The notes: a model not told the origin generated them from the sequence alone. A DNA stretch of 64,000 bases from JBBQLG01 sp964251665 (GCA_964251665.1 CAXUKO010000009.1:186001-250000), one strand, 5' to 3'. Shown: positions 51,038 through 60,247, counted from the first letter of the stretch. Made by a program: numbers and translations.

Positions 51038-52999
51038 CTAAGCCAGTTTCACCTCTTCCTGAAAGAGTTTTGTAAAGGCCTCAATAGACATGGCCCCGAG
51101 GTCGCCCTGCCCGGTTGCGGCACCGCCCTTCCGGCGCACTGAAACCTGCCCTTCGGCCTGCTCCTTCTCCCCTACAATCAGCATAAACGGCACTTTAGTC
51201 ACCTCGGCATCCCGAATCTTACGACCAATCTTCTCGTCGCGGTGATCCACGTAGCCCCGGATGTCATACTCCTGCAACTGTAGGAACACGTCGTTGGCAT
51301 AGGCCTCATACTTCTCCGAGATGGGTAAAATGGCGATCTGATCCGGTGAGAGCCAGAGGGGGAAGTTACCGGCGGTGTTCTCGATCAGAATGGCAATAAA
51401 CCGCTCCATCGACCCAAACGGTGCCCGGTGAATCATGACGGGCCGGTGTTTCTGGTTATCCGCGCCAACGTATTCGAGTTCAAAGCGGTTGGGCAACTGA
51501 TAATCGACCTGAATCGTACCCAGCTGCCACTTCCGGCCCAGGGCATCGCGCACCATGAAGTCGAGTTTGGGGCCGTAAAAAGCCGCTTCGCCCAGTTCTT
51601 TTACAAACGGTAACCCTTTCTCGGTCGCCGATTCGATAATCGCTGATTCGGCTTTCTCCCACAAGTCGTCCGAGCCGATGTATTTACCCTCAACGGCCGG
51701 GTCACGCAGCGACACCTGCGCACTGTAATCATTGAATCCCAGTGATCTGAAGACGTACAGCACCAGGTCGATTACCTTCATAAACTCGTCCTTCACCTGA
51801 TCGGGGCGGCAGAAAATATGGGCATCGTCCTGGGTGAACCCCCGCACGCGGGTTAAACCGTGGAGTTCGCCGGACTGCTCGTAGCGGTAAACGGTACCAA
51901 ATTCGGCCAGCCGCAGGGGCAGGTCGCGGTATGAACGGGGTTTGGTTTTATAGATTTCGCAGTGATGCGGGCAGTTCATGGGCTTCAGCAGAAACTCCTC
52001 GTCCTCGTCGGGCGTGTGGATGGGCTGAAACGAATCCTTGCCGTATTTCTCCCAGTGGCCCGAGGTGACGTACAACTGCTTGCTGCCGATATGGGGCGTT
52101 ACCACCGGCGAGTAGCCCGCCCGCACCTGCGCCCGGCGCAGAAAGTTTTCGAGCCGTTCGCGGATCAGGGCACCTTTGGGCAGCCAGAGCGGTAAGCCGG
52201 CACCCACCTTGTCCGAAAAAGCGAACAGTTCGAGTTCTTTCCCCAGCTTGCGGTGGTCGCGTTTTTTGGCTTCCTCCAGCAGGTGCAGGTAATCGTCGAG
52301 TTCCTTTTGCTTGGGGAACGTGATGCCGTAGATGCGCGTGAGCTGCTTATTTTTCTCGTCGCCACGCCAGTACGCGCCCGATACGTTCATCAGCTTGGCG
52401 GCCTTAATGAAACTGGTGTTCGGAATGTGTGGCCCCCGGCACAAATCGGTAAAACCACCCTGGCTGTAAAACGTAATCGAGCCGTCTTCCAGCCCGTTGA
52501 TCAGGTCTAATTTGTAGGGGTCGCCTTTTTCGGTGAAGTACGCGATGGCGTCGGCCTTACTGACCGGTTTACGAATGTAGGCCTGCTTCTGCCGGGCCAG
52601 TTCGAGCATTTTGTCCTCCACCTTTTTGAAGTCCTCCTGCGAAAACGGCTTGCCGTCGAGGTCGACATCATAATAAAATCCGTTTTCGAGGGCGGGACCG
52701 ATCCCGAATTTCACGCCGGGATAGAGTGCTTCGAGCGCTTCGGCCAGCAAGTGTGCCGACGAGTGCCAGAACGTCGCTTTGCCCTCGGTATCATTCCAGG
52801 TCAGCAGTTGCACCGTAGCATCGGCGTCGATGGGCAAACTCACATCCTGAATCTTGCCGTTTACCCGGGCAGCCAGCACGTTACGGGCCAGCCCCTCGCT
52901 GATGCTGAGGGCTACCTCGTAGGCAGTACTTCCCTGTGGATACTCTCTTACGCTCCCGTCGGGCAGCGTCACGCGGATCAATACATCCTGAGCAGTCAT
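51038..52999 (-). CDS. thrS: Threonyl-tRNA synthetase
   Basis: 653 residues. TGS domain (RVTLPDGSVREYPQGSTAYE), SAD editing domain (FWHSSAHLLAEALE), class II core with MNCPHHCEIYKT (zinc Cys), RYEQSGELHGLTRVRGFTQD, WQLGTIQVDYQLPNRF and the anticodon-binding C-domain (LPISEKYEAYANDV, VDHRDEKIGRKIRDAE). First gene of the thrS-infC-rpmI-rplT order. The upstream gap contains a 28-bp perfect inverted repeat that closes the preceding TPR gene. Confidence 0.98.
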   Translation of the reverse strand: MTAQDVLIRVTLPDGSVREYPQGSTAYEVALSISEGLARNVLAARVNGKIQDVSLPIDADATVQLLTWNDTEGKATFWHSSAHLLAEALEALYPGVKFGIGPALENGFYYDVDLDGKPFSQEDFKKVEDKMLELARQKQAYIRKPVSKADAIAYFTEKGDPYKLDLINGLEDGSITFYSQGGFTDLCRGPHIPNTSFIKAAKLMNVSGAYWRGDEKNKQLTRIYGITFPKQKELDDYLHLLEEAKKRDHRKLGKELELFAFSDKVGAGLPLWLPKGALIRERLENFLRRAQVRAGYSPVVTPHIGSKQLYVTSGHWEKYGKDSFQPIHTPDEDEEFLLKPMNCPHHCEIYKTKPRSYRDLPLRLAEFGTVYRYEQSGELHGLTRVRGFTQDDAHIFCRPDQVKDEFMKVIDLVLYVFRSLGFNDYSAQVSLRDPAVEGKYIGSDDLWEKAESAIIESATEKGLPFVKELGEAAFYGPKLDFMVRDALGRKWQLGTIQVDYQLPNRFELEYVGADNQKHRPVMIHRAPFGSMERFIAILIENTAGNFPLWLSPDQIAILPISEKYEAYANDVFLQLQEYDIRGYVDHRDEKIGRKIRDAEVTKVPFMLIVGEKEQAEGQVSVRRKGGAATGQGDLGAMSIEAFTKLFQEEVKLA

Positions 53000-53055
53000 T
53001 GTAATACTATGGTTTATGGTTTACCCACCGGCTGCCTACAACTGCAGCCGACTTT

Positions 53056-53115
53056 GTATCCGCATCGGCGGTCCGACCAGACGCCTACGTCTGGTCGGAC
53101 CGCCGATGCGGATAC
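53056..53115. repeat. 28-bp perfect inverted repeat
   Basis: 53056-53083 and 53088-53115 are exact reverse complements (arm begins GTATCCGCATCGGCGGTCCG), with a 4-nt loop. It lies between the TPR lipoprotein and thrS, is GC-rich and lacks a T-run. It may be a REP/MITE-like palindrome or a strong terminator. Confidence 0.8.
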
Positions 53116-53116
53116 A

Positions 53117-54334
53117 TTAATTTCCCGGCATCTTTACCGTTCGCGTCATCGAATCGCTGCGGGTCGATAGCCGGGCTTTGGGCTGAATGGTCGACACACG
53201 GACGCGGTTGGTATCCAGCACGGGACCGGTTCGGGCGGCTTCGTAGTTCTCCGGCAGCGTTGCTGCTGGCAGATACGACCCATACGTCTGCCCCGACTGC
53301 CGTTTCTGCGTACGCCAGTACCCATAATACGCCTGCTGATCGGCGGGGTTTAGCTGCATCGCCTTACTATACGCAACACTGGCGGGTTCCCACTGTCCGG
53401 TCTGTTCCAGCGCCATGCCAATGAAAAAGTCGATACGCGGAAACTGCGGCCGTAGCTGCTGTACGCGTTGAAACTGGGCCAGGGCCAGCGGGTAATTCCG
53501 CACTTTCTGATAAATCAATCCCGCCTGAAACGCGGCCTGATACAGATCGGGCTGGAGCCGCAGGGCCTGCTGATACCCCGTCAGCGCACTGTCGAGTTGC
53601 CCGGCGGTATGGTAGATCAGTCCCCGGTTGTACTGCAGCTGGGCGTTGTCGGGGAAATACCGGACTGCCTGTTCATTATACGTCATGGCCGAGTTCAGAT
53701 TCCCCAGCGACCGGTACACCGAAGCCAGTTGCTGATAGGTAGGCAGGTAGCGGGGTTTCAGCCGCAGCGAGGTTAGGTACAGCGACAGGGCCTGGGTGGT
53801 GTCGCCCTGTTTAGCCGCCATCAGCCCGTTAAAATAATACGCTTCCCCATCATAGGGAGCCATCTGCAAGGCCTTGGCCACGTACAGACGGGCCTTGCCA
53901 AACTGATTCTGCTGTTGCAGCAGATCACCCAGCAGGGTGTATAGTTCAGGGGTATCAACGCCCAGTATTTCGGCCCGCTGGGCTACCTCCAGGGCTTTGT
54001 CGGGCTGGTTCAGGGCCCGTAGTACGGCGGCTTTGGTCAGGAAATAGCGCCCGGCATTATCATTCCGGCTGATGGCTTCGTCGATGTCAGCGAGGGCCTC
54101 ACGGATGCGGCCCGCCGACAGGTACAGGGCCGCCCGCTTGGCATAGGCCGTGGCGGGTGATGCCTGATTGATGGCGCGGGTAAGTGCCTGCAGGGCCGCT
54201 TCGGTACGGAGGCTGTCGTTTGCCTGTGGCAGGGTCGGAATGGCGGCCTGCTGCCGGTCAGACGTGCCGCATCCGGCCAGCAGTGCCAGCACCAGCAGCG
54301 TTACGATATGTACAGTCGTGTTCCCAAGCGGCAT
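53117..54334 (-). CDS. TPR-repeat lipoprotein
   Basis: ATG at 54334 (405 residues) is chosen because it directly precedes the signal peptide IVTLLVLALLAGC with a lipobox LAGC; the more upstream ATG (54382) adds a polar 16-residue extension. About nine TPRs follow (EALADIDEAISRNDN, ARLYVAKALQMAPYDGEAYY, ALSLYLTSLRLKPRYLPTYQ, ALTGYQQALRLQPDLYQAAF). C-terminal tail without motif. The stop codon lies next to the 28-bp inverted repeat. Envelope scaffold of unknown partner. Confidence 0.83.
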   Translation of the reverse strand: MPLGNTTVHIVTLLVLALLAGCGTSDRQQAAIPTLPQANDSLRTEAALQALTRAINQASPATAYAKRAALYLSAGRIREALADIDEAISRNDNAGRYFLTKAAVLRALNQPDKALEVAQRAEILGVDTPELYTLLGDLLQQQNQFGKARLYVAKALQMAPYDGEAYYFNGLMAAKQGDTTQALSLYLTSLRLKPRYLPTYQQLASVYRSLGNLNSAMTYNEQAVRYFPDNAQLQYNRGLIYHTAGQLDSALTGYQQALRLQPDLYQAAFQAGLIYQKVRNYPLALAQFQRVQQLRPQFPRIDFFIGMALEQTGQWEPASVAYSKAMQLNPADQQAYYGYWRTQKRQSGQTYGSYLPAATLPENYEAARTGPVLDTNRVRVSTIQPKARLSTRSDSMTRTVKMPGN

Positions 54335-54409
54335 TGGTGGAGTAATTGACTGATTGACTAGCTGGCATGCAGGCCTACTCAATCAGTCAACCGTTGGCAA
54401 AGATAGGCC

Positions 54410-55306
54410 TTAGATCGAAGAAAACCGATAAAACACACCCAGTGGCAACGGTTTCTGATGGCCGTCCTCCACGAAAAGCTCACCCCACTCGGCGTTGGGC
54501 GGGTTGTCGCCGAAATTCTGCCGCATGAGGTTGTCCAGAATCAGCGACGAGAAACCGAGCGAATACAGGTTGATGATGAAGAAGAAGTTATCCCGGTCGA
54601 GCAGGTCAGCGCAGCGCTTAAGCAGGTCATTCAGGTTCTCTTCCAGCACCCATTTCTCCCCTTCCGGGCCACGTCCGTAGGCCGGCGGGTCCAGAATAAT
54701 ACCCTGGTACTGATTCCCCCGGCGTACCTCGCGCTTCACGTACTTCAGGGCGTCTTCTACCACCCAGCGGATGTTATCCAGCCCGCTGGCTTCCATGTTT
54801 TCCCGCGCCCAGGTGATAATGGGTTTAACCGCATCAACATGGGTTACATCCGCTCCCGCCTGCCGGGCCGCCAGCGAAGCCGCGCCCGTGTAGGCAAACA
54901 GATTCAGCACTTTCGGGGCCGATGCGGTAGGCAGCTTTTTAACTTTCTCGGCGATGAAAGCCCAGTTACTGGCCTGTTCGGGAAACAACCCGACGTGCTT
55001 GAAGCTGGTCAGGGACAATTTGAAGCGCAGGTCAAGACCATCCTGATCGAAATCGACGAACCAGGGGTCACGCAGGGGCGCGTGAAACGACCAGTCACCC
55101 CGTTCGGGCGACTGCCGGTCGCGCCGGAACGAGGCCGTTGCCAGGCGGTCCCATTCCGCATCGGATAGGGTACGATCCCAGATGGCCTGGGGTTCGGGCC
55201 GCGCCAGAATATACTCCCCGAACCGTTCAAGTTTCTCGAAATTACCGGAGTCGATGAGTTCGTAGGCGGGCCACGGTGCCGGTGTTAATAGCTGTAGATC
55301 AGACAA
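54410..55306 (-). CDS. Class I SAM-dependent RNA methyltransferase (RlmI/RlmL-like)
   Basis: 298 residues. SAM motif I is VLNLFAYTGAASLAARQAGA, followed by VTHVDAVKPIITWARENMEA, and the catalytic/binding motif IILDPPAYGRGPEGEKW fits the RlmI-type DPPxY pattern. The N-terminus lacks a PUA domain. Probably methylates rRNA, but the target position is not inferable. Its ATG overlaps the end of the EVE-domain gene by 8 bp, so they are co-transcribed. Confidence 0.85.
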   Translation of the reverse strand: MSDLQLLTPAPWPAYELIDSGNFEKLERFGEYILARPEPQAIWDRTLSDAEWDRLATASFRRDRQSPERGDWSFHAPLRDPWFVDFDQDGLDLRFKLSLTSFKHVGLFPEQASNWAFIAEKVKKLPTASAPKVLNLFAYTGAASLAARQAGADVTHVDAVKPIITWARENMEASGLDNIRWVVEDALKYVKREVRRGNQYQGIILDPPAYGRGPEGEKWVLEENLNDLLKRCADLLDRDNFFFIINLYSLGFSSLILDNLMRQNFGDNPPNAEWGELFVEDGHQKPLPLGVFYRFSSI

Positions 55307-55802
55307 AGTGTTCGTGGTTAGCGGCTCCCTGTGGGGAGTTAGGGGCCGACGGATCGCCCTGCCCCATTTTCAGAATTAAGTCAAACTCGTCGGGCCGAAG
55401 GGGCAATACCGATAAGCGCGACTGTTTCAGCAGGGCCAGGTTGGCCAGCATCGGCTCTGTTTTCAGGGCGGCCAGCGGAACGGGTTGGGCAAAAGCCAGT
55501 ACCGGCTCCAACTCGACTACCACCCAGGGCGAGGACACCGTGTCCGGCTGACCCGGTGCGCTGGCCGGGCCTGCTGCAATTGCCGTCGGATCGGGATAAG
55601 CTTCCCGAACTACGGTTGCCAGCCCGACTACGCCGGGTTTGGTCACACTATGATAAAACAGAACTGAATCACCCAGCCGCATGAGCCGGAGGTTGTTGCG
55701 GGCCTGATAATTACGTACGCCATCCCAGACGGCCCGGCCCTGTTCGGTAAAATGATGCCAGCCGTACGTATCCGGCTCGGACTTAACTAACCAGTGATTC
55801 AA
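55299..55802 (-). CDS. EVE-domain protein
   Basis: 167 residues. MNHWLVKSEPDTYGWHHF, VWDGVRNYQARNNLRLMRLG, DSVLFYHSVTKPGVVGLATV and LSVLPLRPDEFDLILKMG fit the EVE (PUA-like) fold that reads modified bases in nucleic acids. Located 12 bp downstream of the DinB-like gene and overlapping the methyltransferase gene, an association that fits a nucleic-acid modification theme (inference). Confidence 0.92.
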   Translation of the reverse strand: MNHWLVKSEPDTYGWHHFTEQGRAVWDGVRNYQARNNLRLMRLGDSVLFYHSVTKPGVVGLATVVREAYPDPTAIAAGPASAPGQPDTVSSPWVVVELEPVLAFAQPVPLAALKTEPMLANLALLKQSRLSVLPLRPDEFDLILKMGQGDPSAPNSPQGAANHEHFV

Positions 55803-55814
55803 GCCGTTCGTTGA

Positions 55815-56384
55815 TTAATAGTCATCATGGTAGGCGTCACCGTAGGTCCCGTCGAAGTCGTCTTCTTCGCTGCTGTGCGTCGACTGCCCCGTACCTTTAA
55901 ACAAGAGGCCTTTCTGCAACAGAACAATCTGTCCGGTATGGTACAGGTCGTGGTTGATAACTCCGTGCAGCATATCGTAGTAGGTATAATCACGGCCCGG
56001 CACGATGTCTTCCAGAAATTCGTCGTCGTCGCGTTTGTCGAGTTCATTGACGAGTTCCTCCTGGCTCAGGCTCAGCTCCATTTGCAGGGCTTCCCACTCG
56101 AAATCATCAATTTTATCGGGCAGCGCCCCAAAGTTCTTATCGGGCGTGGTGATATCGAAGGTTGCATCGCCCTGCATCTTCTTGACGCAGAAGATGCGCC
56201 AGCTTGTCATGTGAAAAACCAGTTCGGCGATGGTATGCGTATTGGGCGTCAGCCGCTGACCGGCCATCGCGGGCGACACCTCCCGCAGGGCTTCCACGAC
56301 GGAAGGACCGTGCCAGGCTTCTTCACTTTCGTAGGTTGTATTCAGCAGGTCGATTATGCGAATCAATTCATCATTTGGTACCAT
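55815..56384 (-). CDS. DinB-like (DfsB) four-helix protein
   Basis: 189 residues. TPNTHTIAELVFHMTSWRIF and YYDMLHGVINHDLYHTGQIVL supply the three His positions of the DinB-like metal site (H..H pattern HMTSW and HDLYHTGQ). Acidic C-terminal tail. Members act as thiol-dependent transferases or are of unknown function. First gene of the DinB-EVE-methyltransferase unit, with an exact TACCTTTG box 87 bp upstream. Confidence 0.85.
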   Translation of the reverse strand: MVPNDELIRIIDLLNTTYESEEAWHGPSVVEALREVSPAMAGQRLTPNTHTIAELVFHMTSWRIFCVKKMQGDATFDITTPDKNFGALPDKIDDFEWEALQMELSLSQEELVNELDKRDDDEFLEDIVPGRDYTYYDMLHGVINHDLYHTGQIVLLQKGLLFKGTGQSTHSSEEDDFDGTYGDAYHDDY

Positions 56385-56471
56385 AAAGCACTCCCTGAAA
56401 CCAGCAGGGCACTGAGTTGATGTTATACATTACCGGATACCCGTCAATGCATCCGGTGGCAGGTTCTAAAG

Positions 56472-56479
56472 CAAAGGTA
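56472..56479 (-). promoter_or_regulatory. -7 box (TACCTTTG) upstream of the DinB-like gene
   Basis: Exact TAnnTTTG match on the minus strand, 87 bp from the ATG. Confidence 0.45.
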
Positions 56480-56936
56480 AACCAATGTTACGGTCATTCC
56501 GAAACTTTCCCGGCTCCCTGCGCCGACGGATTCATTTAGGTCAGGTAGATGACCGCGACCGGGCATCCGCCACGGGAACCTCGCTTACAGCCGGGTTTAC
56601 CTGCGCAGGCGGCTGATTACGAACCGGACAGCAGCCGCCGTTCCCCGTCACGGCTTTGGCTGTTTACCGGCCGCGACCGGGTAACAGGGGTTGTACTGAT
56701 TCGTTTGGTAGAAAATAGCCGTTTATTTCATTTTTCGGGTAAAGACCCGTCACTCGTGTAACTCCAGATTGACAAATATGTGGTAACTTGTTAGCCAAAA
56801 CCGCTTTAATTCAAATCTGATGGCCCAATTGGTTGATAAACACCGGAACGACCATCGTTACATACTAAAGCATCAGTAGCATTATTCGTATAATTTGTTA
56901 ACTCAGATACACCCATCAGCTACCCGACCCTATATC
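56480..56936. other. Divergent intergenic region
   Basis: About 460 bp between the DinB-like and sigma-factor genes. It contains one 70-codon plus-strand frame (56549-56761), Arg/Pro-rich with no recognisable product, that is not credible. The last 80 bp are AT-rich (ATTCGTATAATTTG at 56884-56897) and probably hold the sigma-factor promoter. Confidence 0.5.
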
Positions 56937-57491
56937 ATGCATTACCAGCTACGCGACGAGGAGTTAATCCGCCAGTACCTGACCACAAACAAAAACGATT
57001 ATTTTGAAACACTCTACAATCGCTACGTTACCAAGGTGTACCGGCGTTGTTTTTCTCTGACGAAAGACACCGCTAAAGCCCAGGATTTCACGCACGACAT
57101 CTTCCTGCGGGTATTTATCAGCCTCGGCAACTTCAAGGAACGGTCGGCCTTTTCAACCTGGCTCTACTCCATTTCCTATAATTACTGCATGGACCAGCTC
57201 CGGCTGGCCAACCGCACGGCTACGGTAGCCCTCGAGGATGACGTCGATTACCAGTATTACGTTCCCGAAGCCGACGACACGGAACGGCTCGAGTACCAGT
57301 TGCAGCACCTCTCGCACGTAATGGAGCTGATGGCCCCGGAAGAGATCGTGTTTCTGCGGTTGAAATACGAAGATGGCCTGGACATTAAAGAGATTGCGCG
57401 GCAGTTCAACCTGAAGGATAGTGCCGTGAAGATGCGCCTGAAACGCACCCGTGACAAAATCCGTCGGCTCAGCGTTGATCAACCCTATTAA
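56937..57491 (+). CDS. ECF-type RNA polymerase sigma factor
   Basis: 184 residues from ATG 56937; an upstream TTG at 56895 would overlap the AT-rich promoter. Region 2: YFETLYNRYVTKVYRRCFSL, AQDFTHDIFLRVFISLGNF, and FSTWLYSISYNYCMDQLR (2.3-2.4). Region 4: LMAPEEIVFLRLKYEDGLDI, KEIARQFNLKDSAVKMRLKR. Sigma-70 family, ECF subgroup. No anti-sigma gene is evident next to it; a 45-codon membrane-peptide frame overlaps its 3' end, and a secreted protein gene follows. Confidence 0.92.
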   Translation: MHYQLRDEELIRQYLTTNKNDYFETLYNRYVTKVYRRCFSLTKDTAKAQDFTHDIFLRVFISLGNFKERSAFSTWLYSISYNYCMDQLRLANRTATVALEDDVDYQYYVPEADDTERLEYQLQHLSHVMELMAPEEIVFLRLKYEDGLDIKEIARQFNLKDSAVKMRLKRTRDKIRRLSVDQPY

Positions 57492-57612
57492 ACTGCTGCT
57501 TATTGCCCCACTCTTTACGCTCCTTCCCGTTTCCTTCCTGACGCGGCTATACTTTACTCCCCGCAAACACCGGCCGACCGTAAGCCGTAACGCTGCCTGG
57601 ATGGCAGCCTAA
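57475..57612 (+). CDS. Possible small membrane peptide overlapping the sigma-factor 3' end
   Basis: A TTG-initiated 45-residue frame: INPIKLLLIAPLFTLLPVSF (one membrane helix) then LTRLYFTPRKHRPTVSR (basic). It overlaps the last 17 bp of the sigma-factor gene in another frame. Positive-inside topology and tight coupling make it plausible, but there is no ATG and no homolog known to me. Confidence 0.25.
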   Translation: MINPIKLLLIAPLFTLLPVSFLTRLYFTPRKHRPTVSRNAAWMAA

Positions 57613-58038
57613 GCCTTCATGCCCGTTGCGCGGTAGTCAACACGGTAGCAGACATGCCCCCGGCGTTGGTTTTACTGCCTTTATTTTTCGCAGTCAGGCC
57701 GCTCTTTCCCCTTCTCAACGACCGGAATTTCCGGTGAGCGAACTCCTGCGGCCGGATGCGCTATTTTCCCTAAAACCGAGAAGTTGCACTATACCTGTAA
57801 AACATTAGTACGAGTCAAGCGCAAAGTGCTATTTTTTCAAATTATTAGAAAAATACAATCATACAGAATAAAATAGGGACTTTTTGTCTTTTTTCAAGAA
57901 ACGCGTCATTCTACCGATACCGTTTATAATTTTTATATGAAGTTTTGCTATGTGGTTGGTACTCAGCCGGTCGGGGCTTGCATTGAACCAGATTTACCCG
58001 CCACCTTTGCTACCGAATCAACCGAATAGTTATCACCC
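57613..58038. other. Intergenic region upstream of the secreted protein gene
   Basis: About 425 bp, increasingly AT-rich from 57830 with T/A tracts (57831-57900). A 30-codon frame at 57937-58029 (MKFCYVVGTQPVGACIEP) ends 9 bp before the next gene and could be a leader or a chance frame. No terminator or RNA gene recognised. Confidence 0.4.
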
Positions 58039-58647
58039 ATGAAAAAAGTTCGTCTATCAGTAGCCATGCTGTTCGCAGCCTGGAGTTTGGCCAGCACGGG
58101 AGGTGCTTTTGCCGACAATGGTACGGTCGCGGGTAAGGTGAAGGTGATCAAATCTGAGCACAAGAAAGTTCGCCTATATACGCCAATCAATACCCCTGTA
58201 TCTGTTGCTATGATCGATGCCGATGGCAACCTGCTGTACCAGGGTCAGGTGGCAGCCAAAGATCTGCGCGGCATGTCGTTTAACATGAACACCCTGCCCG
58301 ACGGTCAGTATTTCATCACGGCAACCAACGATACGTTCTGGCTCTCGCAGGGTCTGACGGTGCGCGGCAATGAACTGACCGTTAACGAGAAATCGGTTAG
58401 CCTGCTCGAAAAACCCACGCTGACGCCCTACGCCCACAATAAGTTTGAGGTGAAGGTGCCGACCAGTAATCTGGAAACGGTGAACGTGGCCATCTATAAC
58501 CAGCAGAATGATTTGGTTTTCTCGGATGAGTTTACGGCTGCAAACCCACGCCGGTTTGACCTCAATACGCTGCCTGCCGGTGACTATACCTTTGTGGTTG
58601 GCCCCGAACAGAAGAAGTTTGCGGAGCGGATTCAGATCCAGCACTAA
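58039..58647 (+). CDS. Secreted beta-rich protein
   Basis: 202 residues. Signal peptide MKKVRLSVAMLFAAWSLAST followed by GGAFADNG. Two similar segments each contain a NTLP(D/A)G(Q/D)Y turn (MNTLPDGQYFITAT at about 91-103 and LNTLPAGDYTFVVG near the end), suggesting two duplicated beta-sandwich modules as in DUF3244-like secretion-tail folds. No catalytic residues. Lies downstream of the ECF sigma factor and ends at a 20-bp terminator; it may belong to the regulon of that factor (inference). Confidence 0.75.
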   Translation: MKKVRLSVAMLFAAWSLASTGGAFADNGTVAGKVKVIKSEHKKVRLYTPINTPVSVAMIDADGNLLYQGQVAAKDLRGMSFNMNTLPDGQYFITATNDTFWLSQGLTVRGNELTVNEKSVSLLEKPTLTPYAHNKFEVKVPTSNLETVNVAIYNQQNDLVFSDEFTAANPRRFDLNTLPAGDYTFVVGPEQKKFAERIQIQH

Positions 58648-58694
58648 GCCGCTACGCTTCCCGCGCCCGGTACTGGCGCGTGAGGTTTCATTTC

Positions 58695-58737
58695 AGGCAG
58701 AAGGGCCGCTTCCCGGTGGGAAGCGGCCCTTCTGCCT
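58695..58737. terminator. 20-bp bidirectional terminator hairpin
   Basis: 58695-58714 (starting AGGCAGAAGG) pairs exactly with 58718-58737, 3-nt loop, between convergent genes. It adjoins the uvsE stop codon. Confidence 0.9.
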
Positions 58738-59694
58738 TTAGTCGTCGGAGCTGGCGCTGACCTTCGCCAGCAACTGCGGGTCATCGGGGAGTTCACTCCG
58801 GAGCCGGAGCACGGCCAGTTCTTTCATCTTGGATTCAAACATGATGTCTACTTCTTTACCGTAGGTATTCACCGGCGAATACAACCAGTCGGCATGGGCT
58901 TCGCGCCGGGCTTTGGGGTCTTCGTACTGTTGCCGTGAGTCGGAATAATGCACCACCGGCCGGACATCCCAGGTTGAATACGCCATCAAAAACGCTTCCT
59001 CTTCGGTTTGGTCGCCGGGGTTCAGGGAGTGATGAAAGTAATCGAAGGTGATGGGCGTACCAATTTCTCCGTGCAGCCCGTACAAATCCCGAACCGTGTA
59101 GAGCGATGGCCGGTCGTCGTTCTCGACCACTAAACGGGCGCGGAGATTTTCGGACAGCCGCCCGAAATTTTGCGCAAAACGGGCCAGTGTAGCCGCTTTG
59201 TCGCCGTAGGTACCGCCCGCGTGAATATTGATCTTGTTCCAGTGCGAGGGCGTCAGGCCCATCAGATCGAACACCTCCGACTGGTATTCGAGGTCGGTGA
59301 TCGTATTATCGAGCACCTTACCCTGTCCGGCCAGGTGATTAAACGGGCCGGGGTGAAACGTCAGGCGGATAGGTCGGCTACCGATATCTTCGAGGGTAGC
59401 GCGGATTTCGGCAAAATCGGGCAGGTCGGCGATGCGGTATTCAGACGCCCACGGAAACAGATCCGACGAGATCCGGAAAATCCGAAAGCCGTGGCTCAGG
59501 TTCCAGTCGACCACCGTTACCAGATCCTGCACATTTTGCAGAGCCAGCTGGGAGGCATAGGGCAGCCCTTTGGCCATAAAGGTTTTTTTAACCATGCCCC
59601 GGCTCGTAGTGACCTTACCGGTAGTTGGGCCGCGTCCGGCCTGCAGGCTGAGGTTGATGCAGGCATAGCCCACGTTAACGGATGTATCTTCCAT
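58738..59694 (-). CDS. uvsE: UV DNA damage endonuclease (UVDE)
   Basis: 318 residues. VNVGYACINLSLQ, FRISSDLFPWAS, RLTFHPGPFNHLA, NKINIHAGGTYGDKAATL, VVENDDRPSLYTV and ITFDYFHHSLNPG are UVDE TIM-barrel segments that carry the metal-binding His/Glu/Asp residues. The enzyme nicks DNA 5' of UV photoproducts in the alternative excision repair pathway. Stand-alone gene, divergent from a small hypothetical gene. Confidence 0.93.
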   Translation of the reverse strand: MEDTSVNVGYACINLSLQAGRGPTTGKVTTSRGMVKKTFMAKGLPYASQLALQNVQDLVTVVDWNLSHGFRIFRISSDLFPWASEYRIADLPDFAEIRATLEDIGSRPIRLTFHPGPFNHLAGQGKVLDNTITDLEYQSEVFDLMGLTPSHWNKINIHAGGTYGDKAATLARFAQNFGRLSENLRARLVVENDDRPSLYTVRDLYGLHGEIGTPITFDYFHHSLNPGDQTEEEAFLMAYSTWDVRPVVHYSDSRQQYEDPKARREAHADWLYSPVNTYGKEVDIMFESKMKELAVLRLRSELPDDPQLLAKVSASSDD

Positions 59695-59822
59695 GGGCGT
59701 ATAACTACGCGCGGGCCGGTGCGGTTTGTGACCGTTCGTTCAAAATACCCGTCTCTTATTTGATTCGCCTATCCGGCACCCTATCTTTCAAGCCCACATA
59801 CCCTGCCGTTCGACCCGTTTCT

Positions 59823-60236
59823 ATGGAAAGTTTTACGACCGATCAACTCACGTCTCTCGCCCGTCACTGGCGGTCAGCAGCCCGGATGCTGAACCAGTAT
59901 CAGGGAATGCACTGGTCGGAGTTTTCGGTTGAACAGCACTTAGATATTAACGCCTACCAAAACAGCCTGCTGAACCGGGCGCATGATCTGGAAACGGGTC
60001 AGGTTCGGGCCATCGTCCACGAAGCACTGCCGGCTTATGACCAGATAATCCGGGTCAGCAGTGATGTTATTGCCCTATTGTCGGAAGATACGCCCCTGTC
60101 AATCAGCCTGAACATCGGGGCAATGACCGTAGCGCTGGCCGCTGCCGTGGCCCGGGGTCATCTCAAAAGCATTGATGTTGCCCTCCGCGAACTAACCGAA
60201 CTACGGACGATGGGGGGAGGGAGTGATCAGGGGTAA
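59823..60236 (+). CDS. Hypothetical helical protein
   Basis: ATG at 59823 gives 137 residues (MESFTTDQLTSLARHWRSAA). An upstream in-frame extension to 59682 overlaps the uvsE start and is less likely. The protein is alpha-helical (ARMLNQYQGMHWSEFSVEQH, LLNRAHDLETGQVRAIVHEA), with a hydrophobic helix LSISLNIGAMTVALAAAVAR. No motif or family recognised. An 11-bp hairpin follows. Confidence 0.6.
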   Translation: MESFTTDQLTSLARHWRSAARMLNQYQGMHWSEFSVEQHLDINAYQNSLLNRAHDLETGQVRAIVHEALPAYDQIIRVSSDVIALLSEDTPLSISLNIGAMTVALAAAVARGHLKSIDVALRELTELRTMGGGSDQG

Positions 60237-60247
60237 ATCAGTAAGGA

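Noticed and set aside
56549..56761. 70-codon plus-strand frame in the region upstream of the sigma-factor gene
   Set aside because: Arg/Pro-rich, no family, no promoter or start context; better treated as intergenic.
57937..58029. 30-codon frame just upstream of the secreted beta-rich protein gene
   Set aside because: Too short to support; could be a leader peptide but no evidence of translation.
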